This document shows, in pieces, positions 57,801-64,000 of a DNA stretch of 64,000 nt. This stretch comes from Beroe forskalii (lineage: Eukaryota; Ctenophora; Nuda; Beroida; Beroidae), in contig WFMF01000065.1 in assembly GCA_011033025.1 (NCBI GenBank), forward strand, positions 558,001 to 622,000. The letters run 5' to 3'. The notes beneath the pieces are model-generated. The model made no database searches. It was given only the letters and a program-made list of their open reading frames with translations, and was not told the origin of the DNA. A program made the position numbers and the translations under genes. The stretch's first letter is position 1. Each line of letters opens with the position of its first letter.

Positions 57801-58860
57801 TGGTATACTCGACTATCTTCCACACTACTTTGGGCTCCAGAAAGAAATCGAATGCTTGTCTTGGAGTGTTGATATGCTTGACAGCTGGTGTCAGTTGTGG
57901 AGGTTGTGTCTGTAGCGGGGTGGGAGGCGAGTCTGGGAGGTTGGTGGTGAAGTGGAGTCGTCTAGGCTCACTCTTCTTCTTCGTCTTCTTCTTCTCAGTG
58001 ATCCAACCTGCAGTTATGTACTGTGATAACATTTAATAGAGCTGCTAAAAGGGCATTTAGCGTTAGAAAAACAATGATAAGCTTGATACTATAGTGAGTA
58101 ACTGCGGGAGACTACCAGAAGACCTATATGAAAGTCCTCCGGAAGTCTCAGCACTTCCGGAGGACTCCCGGTAGTCTCCCGCAGTAATTCGCTCGAATGG
58201 CCGAGTGCAATACGTTCATTAGTCAGTCCATTTCAGGTGTAGGCTGTAGCTGTTCTCAGCGGGGTTACCTATCTTATCAAGTGTCAACGAACCGATTTGA
58301 AACGAGAGATCGCCACTGCACTCAACTCACCAACTTAGTAAGTTTTATTTCCTACATCCTATCCTTTGTCCTGACATAATGTATCATTGCCCTCTGTTAA
58401 ATCCTCCATTTGTTCTCAAACACGCATTTTGACCTTCCCTCCCCGTAGCACATACGGAATATTAACAAAAACATTGGTGCGGTGGCATTAACCCTTACTC
58501 TGACATCGGCGGTGGATCATTGTGTCACTCATAAAACACATTGATAAAACAGATTGTTCAGAGAGGGTTAGCACCATGCCCCAGCTTTATTATATTATTT
58601 TATCTGACCTACGCTACGCTCTTTTGACGCTGTAAATCATTAAATTGACCCCATTTCCCAGTTGACGAACAATTCAAAAGAACAGTTCACAGCAATTTAA
58701 CGGATCGAGCAACTATTCCTTATCTCCTACCTGTGATCAACCTGTCTTCCTTTTGTTCTGGCAAAGGATCGTAGTTGGAAGGCTTGATGGCAGTTTGCAG
58801 GTTTGAAATGGTTAACTTTGGCTTCTTCTTCCTTACTTTCTGTCCACTATTTGCGGACAT
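48837..58860 (-). CDS. piggyBac transposase-derived gene, copy 1 (complete, 7 exons)
   Basis: Exons in coding order: 58860-58731, 58007-57762, 57562-57238, 52081-51887, 51410-51218, 50689-50454, 49911-48837. All six junctions are GT-AG and phases agree, giving 2400 nt and 799 residues. The N-terminus is basic (MSANSGQKVRKKKPK). PiggyBac signatures follow in order: QAFDFFLEPKVVWKIVEYTN; TREEVYAVIGLMYYRGMMQL; a SDKFGLVRNIFEYMNKRF block; YIPVDINNTRGLIFKTVSG; SYTSAGLAEWLRDTKEISMI; GGFAFILDLIRLNSAIIV. At residues 670-716 is a cysteine-rich zinc module (CX2C, CX2CX4CX3H, CX2C). The three catalytic Asp are absent by alignment: LEEYF replaces the first DE motif, GRSYTS the second D, and KGRHEAQ the GGVD motif. 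An acidic Ser-rich exon (57238-57562) interrupts the N-terminal domain. No transposon ends flank it. Function is unknown; DNA or chromatin binding through the Cys-rich module is the natural guess. Confidence 0.85.
50038..50192. repeat. near-perfect 75-bp-arm hairpin in an intron of copy 1
   Basis: Arms CCACCACAGGCCCACTTTTT...ACATCACTA and TAGTGATGT...AAAAAGTGGGCCTGTGGTGG meet at a one-base centre. Only about three mismatches are seen. The matching intron of copy 2 (63230-63360) lacks it, so it is a later insertion or local inversion-duplication. Confidence 0.88.
50741..50980. mobile_element. GATC-palindrome MITE (AACGTTCGTCGGTCGATCG ends)
   Basis: An element of about 240 bp with inverted arms of about 60 bp (GTAACGTTCGTCGGTCGATC... 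and ...GATCGACCGACGAACGTTAC). It is rich in CGATCGAT palindromes. A solo left arm is at 21238-21296 inside an intron of the unidentified gene. The target duplication is unclear. Confidence 0.72.
51480..51720. repeat. imperfect inverted repeats with GCGCGTC motifs
   Basis: Several GCGCGTC/GACGCGC pairs (TTGCGCGTCCCTATATGATA, GACGCGCAATTAAATTTTGA, TTGCGCGTCTTTATCGA) form overlapping hairpins in the intron between exons four and five of copy 1. Confidence 0.55.
53091..54381. other. loop of the foldback element, no gene recognised
   Basis: Open frames at 53351-53578 and 53904-54176 have no family signature and do not fit the exon phases of the surrounding piggyBac-derived gene. Confidence 0.4.
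54382..55476. mobile_element. satellite-carrying MITE with AATGGTACCATT palindromes, copy 2
   Basis: A 1095-bp relative of 32270-32888. It has G-rich inverted ends (GGGGGGGGGGGGGCCAACCC and GGGGTTGCCCCCCCCCC) and AAATT on both sides. It carries ATATCAAAAAATCGCCAATA blocks and about twenty copies of the palindrome AATGGTACCATT, spaced mostly 30-45 bp. Here the linkers form a higher-order unit (TTTCCGGTTTTTGGTACC, GGAACTTTTATGAAATGG, GATTTTCAGCATCTTTTTC) repeated about three times. Confidence 0.9.
56958..57080. repeat. short repeats resembling the exon-four acceptor region
   Basis: Three diverged copies of a unit of about 50-60 bp (ACCTGGACAGTGGGCATT, ACCTCAACAGTGGGCACTTA, ACTTCGACTGTGGGCTCTAA, with GGCATCCCCTTCCAG between). 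They resemble the sequence around the exon-four boundary at 52060-52100. The foldback element lies between the two sets. Confidence 0.6.
58090..58190. repeat. CG-rich hairpin in the first intron of copy 1
   Basis: Inverted arms ACTGCGGGAGACTACCAGAA and AGTCTCCCGCAGTA enclose a nested AGTCCTCCGGAAGT/CACTTCCGGAGGACT hairpin. Confidence 0.75.
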
Positions 58861-60195
58861 GGTGCACTCTTATTTCAGTATCACTTAACAAAACTACTGG
58901 TGACAAAAATACCGTTTATAAGAACAACGCAAATCAAACCGTCCACAAAGAGAAAATTAACGAAAGGCCAAAATAAAATGAACTTCCTACTTTCCTACAA
59001 TTTTACGGGCCCGATGATAGCGTTGTTTACTTTGTTAATTAGATTGGGGCTGGATTTGCTGTCAGGTATTATACTTGCACACAGCGTTTACACACCATTT
59101 CAAGATATCGAGTGTAATCGAATTAGTGGAAAGCTTCTTGCTCCATCAAGGGTTAACATTATCCGGCGGGGCTGCTCTTAGAATGTGGAATAACCCGAAA
59201 TCCTGTGTAATGCACAGTGAGATGTGTGTAATACTGTGCGGTAACAATATACAATGTAAATAAAAGGGCCAATATAAATGTAATACTGTGTGGTAAAGTT
59301 CGTAATTCTTTGCTGATAGATATCACGATACATTGTATGTCGGGCAGCTGAACTACTGCACATGCAATAATAACCGAGAATGTAGTCTCTGCTGTGCCTT
59401 ATTGCTTTATTGGTGTGCGGACGGGAGTACTCGGGCGGAGTATCGTCCTGGAAGAGTTTTGTGAGGAAAGTTTTAAAGCATGTATAGCATCTGTGGTGTC
59501 CCGACTGTTTACTTCGAGGTGAAATACGGCGCTCGTTGTGCTTTTGTTGCGCGCAAATATGCTTTTTGCGGTGCGTGGTAGAACAACAAGAATTGCGCCT
59601 GCCGGCGCATTTCTTTTGCCCGTTGATCCTAAATACAGGCGCTTAATTTCCTGTTCCCCGGGGCCGGTATAAAAACATGCCGTCATTTGATCGTCGACCA
59701 TTGCCTGTCTCGCTGATTGACACGATGAGTTTACGATACGATACTGCTATCAAGTGGCACATCATAAAACCAAAGTACCACTACCAACATCATTGAATCA
59801 ATTTTATAAATATTTCATAAATAAGTATAGACTGAAAACAATAATCGCGAGCTCGTTTTCTCTAACATCGGCGAGCGCTTAAATTTCATGAAACTGTTAA
59901 GTTCGTACGTGATCACAGATCGCACGTGCATTTTATTGCGCGCGCAACACCTGCCATGTTCTGATTGCGCGCAACACTTGTCATGTTATGTGTTCTGTTT
60001 GCGCGCGTACCCATTCATTCTTGGTCGTTTCCTTATGAGTTTTGTTTGGCATCTCGTGCTCACATCAAACGTTGCACATTATCAAGCGTTTCTATTGAAG
60101 ACAATAATTATATACGATATCGCATTATTTTCTGTCCTTGCAAGTTTCTGCAGTTTGAGTTTATGTTGCTCAGCAGGCAGCTATCACAGTCAGAG
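58861..60195. other. intergenic between the two piggyBac-derived copies, part 1
   Basis: This is the promoter side of copy 1. No transposon inverted repeats pairing with the 3' side of copy 1 were seen. The sequence is AT-rich with some CG-rich patches (59560-59600, 59940-60010). Confidence 0.4.
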
Positions 60196-60416
60196 CTCAC
60201 TTCAGAGGATTTCTCATGGTGACTACTGATATTCAACCAATTAATGCAATGTACTTCCTGGGCGTCGAAATTTGTGATTTCAAGATCATCCTTGCCAACT
60301 TGAAGAGAAGGATTACTAAGCAAGATTAAAGATTCAGATATCGTAAGTTCATCAGGATTCAGGTACCGGGACAAAATTTCATCTCTTACTTTCCTCAGCT
60401 CAATTGCTAAGGTCAA
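60196..60416 (-). CDS. possible exon, unidentified acidic protein
   Basis: An open frame reads MTLAIELRKVRDEILSRYLN, then a segment with PSLQVGKDDLEITNFDAQEV and SSDCDSC. Composition looks protein-like: amphipathic helix first, acidic tail after. A CTTAG acceptor-like site lies just upstream on the minus strand (60406-60410). No family is recognised and no partner exon was found, so this may be chance or part of an undetected gene. Confidence 0.22.
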
Positions 60417-61500
60417 TCATCATTGATCAAACTCAAATAGTCAAATTGCTCATTGTGAATTGTCTCCTGTTTAAAAGAAAAATGTTAATTTGATTGAAAC
60501 CCAATCAAAATTTGATGGAGATTTCCAAGAAAATCGATTGACATTCATGCACCTCCTGTCATTGACAAGTTTGGTGAAATTGAAGAATGATGAAGTTTTT
60601 GAAAAGAATCAATAACCATGTTTCAACATTAGGATGGACAGAGCATTGAACCGGAATACCTGTGAGCTAGCTGCAGTGCACACAGTACAGGATGCCACTA
60701 CACCAAGCTATATTGGCGCGAGTGATATTATAAAGGAGCAGTCGGATGCTTGAAAATGGAGCATACGCGCATACGTACATACACACATACCAAATCGAAT
60801 CACACCACCTATTTCAGAAATAACAGTACAGTACGCGTAAAGGTAGTATACACACAACCCCCTCAAAACACGATCTCTGCTAACCTTTTCTCAATGCCTT
60901 TTTGTAAAACAAAAACGCGATTGGGAACAGGAAAAAATTTAGTATTTTATATTCAAAACATATTATCTATCAAGCACATCTGCACGCCGCAAAAGCACAA
61001 CGCGCGTCGTAATACGCCGCGCACGAAAGTGTTGGGACACCACGGTTTACTTGTCCTATTGCCTCAAACCAAATTCGCTAGTCCAGTATCAACTATCTAG
61101 AAATCAAAGAAAAACATGCGTTCTCCTATCAGAAATAGACCTTAGCCCCTTCTGGCCTTCAACGGTGAATCGAACTCCTGCGTGCGCAGCTTGTTCATGC
61201 GCTGCGTAATCGCGCACGCGGCTCACTGGCCGTTAATAACGACAGTGAGCCGCGCACAATTAACAGCGCATGGAAAACTAGCCGCGCACCTAGGAGTTCA
61301 AAATGACCCTGTAAAGATTCAATTCCTTAATAATTTTCGTGATAGCCCAACGAGCTGGAACTGGATGAAAGTGAACACGCTTTTGTTAAATTCATGTAAC
61401 TGTGCGATTCATGAAAGCTACAACATTCAAAGTCAAAGATCATACTATTCCCTGTGAACGTGACGAGGTGACGCTGCATTCAACCTAACCCCTAATACAT
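60417..61500. other. intergenic between the two piggyBac-derived copies, part 2
   Basis: Contains a degenerate CATACGCACATACA microsatellite (60760-60795) and a CG-rich hairpin at 61195-61275 (CATGCGCTG...CAGCGCATG with inner GTGAGCCGCG pairing). No gene recognised. Confidence 0.4.
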
Positions 61501-61592
61501 TTGCCAGGCGTTGCCTGGCCCCCTCGCGCGCGCGAAGCGCGCGCGCCCCGACTCGCATTTGAAAAAAATATGGGGCAGGCAACGTCTGGCAA
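61501..61592. mobile_element. 92-bp mini-MITE with exact 8-bp target duplication
   Basis: The inverted ends are TTGCCAGGCGTTGCCTGGCC at the left and (read inward from the right) TTGCCAGACGTTGCCTGCCC. They are flanked by TAATACAT on both sides (61493-61500, 61593-61600). The core is a CGCGCGCGAAGCGCGCGCG palindrome. An 8-bp duplication suggests mobilisation by a hAT-type transposase. A related end is at 19268. Confidence 0.85.
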
Positions 61593-61680
61593 TAATACAT
61601 TGCTTCAATACTTCAATACTCTTATACATTGCTTCGATACTTTAATTTCTAATTTCTAATTAATGTATCAGTAAGTTCCT

Positions 61681-64000
61681 TCACTTGCATTCCATTGCAT
61701 GCACAACTTCATAGCAGTTCTCTTTATCATCATCCTCAAACTCCATTTTGATGTCAACTGAGTTTGCGTCTGATCTGTCTTCTACCATATTCTCTCCAGC
61801 CCTCACATAACTTCTCACCCCGCTCAGATGACCCGTTGCCACACCGTCTGTTTTCACATCCTCCGTTTTCACATCCTCACTTTTGACATCCTCTGTTTTA
61901 AAGTACTCTGGTGGTACATATTCTGGTGTCACATCCTCTGTTGTCACATCCTGACCCTCTGTTGTCACCTCCTGATCCTCTGTTGTCACATCCTGCTCCT
62001 CTGGTATCACATCCTGATCTTCTGGTGTCACATCCTGATCTTCTGTTTTCACTTTCTCTGCTGTTACATCTTGATATTCTGGTGTCCCAACATCTGTTGT
62101 CATATCCTGATTCTCTGGTTTCACATCCTGATCTTCCGTTTTCGTATTCTCTGTTGTCACATCCTGCTCCTCTGGTGTCACATCACTCGTTGTCAGTGTC
62201 ACATCCTGATCCTCTGTTGTCCCACTCTGATCCCCAGTTGGCACATTCTCTGATGTCACATCTTTATCCTCTGCTGTCGCATCCGGATGCTCTGGTGTCA
62301 CTTCCTTTGGTGTCACCTTCTCTGTTGTCACATCCTGCTCCTCTGTTGTCACACTCTCTGTTGTCACACTCCCATCCCCTGCACCCCTCTCTGGAGGGGT
62401 GTAGCAGGTTGTACACAGACTGATGAGATGTTTACTCACGCAGGAGGGAGCCCCACATTCCTGACACAGTGCCATTGTCTTGGGCACTTTCGCCTGCCTC
62501 TCTCTGCACCAAGGTCCCCTGGCATTTTCCATGCAGTGGTAACACCGCTTCTTTTTGCCCTTCCCGCACTTCTCAAACTTCTGTAGCTGGTCCGTTTCAG
62601 GTACATCTGTGTACTTGCCAGCAGACAGGAACTTCTTGTCATGGGTAACTTGGTACATCTTCGTGAGGATCACGTAGCTGTGTCCTGGGATGGATCGGTT
62701 CTCAATGAGCGGCAGGGTCAGACTTCTGGCTAGCTCACACCCGAATTCATCCATGCTGATCTTCTTGTTGTTGTTCATGCTCACGATAATCGCTGAGTTC
62801 ATTCGGATAAGATCGAGGATAAAGGCAAAACCACCCGTTGTCCATCTATAACACTTCGGTTTGCAAGTGTACTGGGGCGGCGATTGTTTCTGAGCTTCAT
62901 GTCTGCCTTTGGTATACTCGTAAATCTGGGCTACTGCTGGCTTCTTCTTCTTGTCTTTGGATGTCCCCAGGATGGGATTGAGAGTTGTGAGAAATGTCCG
63001 ATTCTTGAGCTTGCAGCAATTCTCCGGGCATTTTGAAGGCACCACATAGCTACAGAGATGGAGGTCTGCTGCTGACTCGTAGAACATGTTAGAGGAGAAA
63101 ACTGGGTCTTCTTCTGGGACAGTGCGGAGTTCCTCAGGGAAGCCTGGAGTTGAGGAAGAAAGCTCTCCTACCAGAGATATCTCCTTCGTGTCTCTCAGCC
63201 ACTCGGCTAGTCCTGCACTTGTGTACGACCTGTCAATAGTATCACTGACGGACATGGGGCACTAATTAGAGCACAGATTCTGATCAATCAAGTTGGACGC
63301 TAAATCTACAATAATTCTCTGAATTTCTATGCCATGATTCCCATCTAACCCGGTACTCACCTTCCTGTCGTGAGGTTTCTTCCCTTCAGAGAGTGTTGTT
63401 TGTCCATCTCCTCGACCATGAACTGTACTTCCTGTTCTGGGGTTTTGTGGAAGTATCTGGTTGGGGGTTCCACTGGGGCGGTAGTGTACACATGAGCCCT
63501 GTACGTGTACTGACTTTCTACTCCGCTCACTGTCTTGAATATTAGCCCTTTGGTATTGTTGATGTCCACTGGGATGTACTTCAGGCCCAGCTTATCCTGT
63601 AAGGATGTAATATCTAGGCTCATTTGCAATGGTTTACATAGTGGACTTTTTTACTAGCTAACTCACGAAAATTTGCATGCCAATGCAGTTGAATTAAAAT
63701 TTTAACAAAAATATGCTGCTTTCAGAATTTTGATTCCCGGCCCATTTCATGATTTACTGTAAATCATGAAATTGGGGGCTTTTTAATTTTGGGCTGAAAT
63801 TGACTTTTTGGGCCATAAATGACCATTTAAGTATTATGAAGTTTGATGGAAATGGCGTACATAATAAGGTAGATTTTGGTCTGGATGATGACACTTACCG
63901 TTGTTATTAGGAAATAGAAGTACTCCTCCACAGTTAGGAACTTCTCTGGTACCACAGCCTCAGCGAAACGCTTGTTCATGTACTCGAACATGTTACGAAC
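61681..64000 (-). CDS. piggyBac transposase-derived gene, copy 2 (3' part, runs off window)
   Basis: Visible exons in coding order: from beyond 64000 to 63899, 63596-63361 and 63229-61681. They match exons five, six and seven of copy 1 (236 nt in both middle exons) and use the same splice sites. The encoded blocks are VRNMFEYMNKRFAEAVVPEK; KYIPVDINNTKGLIFKTVSG; SYTSAGLAEWLRDTKEISLV; GGFAFILDLIRMNSAIIVSM; and the same cysteine-rich zinc module (CYHCMENARGPW, LCQECGAPSCVSKHL, CTTCY). The exon-five end reads FLITT instead of FLRTQ. After the zinc module is a Thr/Glu/Asp/Val-rich tail of about 160 residues (VTTEDQDVTTE-type repeats, 61850-62390), much longer than in copy 1, before the shared acidic end. 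Head-to-tail placement indicates tandem duplication. Remaining 5' exons lie past the window end. Confidence 0.85.
61850..62390 (-). repeat. coding minisatellite in copy 2 (VTTEDQD-type units)
   Basis: About 25 imperfect units of 21-24 bp (TGTGACAACAGAGGATCAGG on the coding strand), all multiples of three so that the frame is kept. The equivalent stretch of copy 1 (48960-49050) has about six units. Confidence 0.88.

Noticed and set aside
61828..62423. Cys/His- and Ser/Pro-rich plus-strand frames up to 170 codons (also 48724-49089)
   Set aside because: They are antisense to the repeat tails of the piggyBac-derived genes and reflect the coding minisatellite.
63230..63255. Catalytic Asp retained in copy 2 (apparent DRSYTS)
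   Set aside because: The Asp lies upstream of the ACAG acceptor and is intronic; the spliced product has Gly-Arg before SYTS.
48837..64000. Active piggyBac transposons
   Set aside because: The genes contain introns, lack terminal inverted repeats and TTAA flanks, and the catalytic Asp motifs are replaced.

Overview
The window is animal nuclear DNA. It holds spliced genes with GT-AG introns, a spliced gene for a motile-cilium protein (ODAD2/ARMC4), SMARCB1 of the SWI/SNF complex, a selenoprotein H gene with an animal-type SECIS element, mitochondrial HSCB and COX5B, and many small eukaryotic transposons. I see no bacterial gene, CRISPR array, rRNA or tRNA. The sequence does not let me name the phylum. 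A repeat-rich invertebrate is most likely.

Layout. 1-10.0 kb is non-coding and dominated by an 82-bp minisatellite (3.45-5.29 kb and 6.87-7.32 kb) with two other arrays between. 10.0-10.6 kb has the last two exons of SMARCB1 (+). 12.1-18.4 kb is a repeat desert: a palindrome-cored minisatellite, arrays of a 10-bp GTTTCGG motif in both orientations, and a stretch that looks like poor-quality sequence. 20.4-22.3 kb has three exons of an unidentified gene (+). The third exon lies inside a giant inverted repeat (21.5-28.1 kb) whose right arm was later split by a Harbinger-like foldback element. 28.4-36.0 kb is a nearly complete, frameshifted Ty3/gypsy LTR retrotransposon (-) with several elements nested in it. 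36.5-37.6 kb has the last two exons of a COX5B-like gene, 38.5-39.1 kb HSCB, 40.7-41.2 kb SELENOH, and 44.35-47.7 kb eight exons of ODAD2/ARMC4 (all +). From 48.8 kb to the end lie two head-to-tail genes (-) derived from a piggyBac transposase.

The most interesting system is that tandem piggyBac-derived pair. The first copy reconstructs from sequence alone as seven exons whose phases fit exactly (2400 nt, 799 aa). It keeps the transposase fold signatures and the C-terminal cysteine-rich zinc module. None of the three catalytic aspartates is in its expected place. It has no terminal inverted repeats and carries introns, so it looks like a domesticated and then duplicated host gene. The second copy has gained a long Thr/Glu/Asp repeat tail from a coding minisatellite.

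Other points of note: two introns flanked by direct repeats of exon sequence (candidate recent intron gains); an LTR element flanked by a direct repeat of about 160 bp; several apparently new non-autonomous element families with readable target-site duplications (8 bp, TTAA, TAA, TA); and a repeated design of minisatellites built around a short palindrome. The housekeeping genes are unrelated in function and show no operon-like order.
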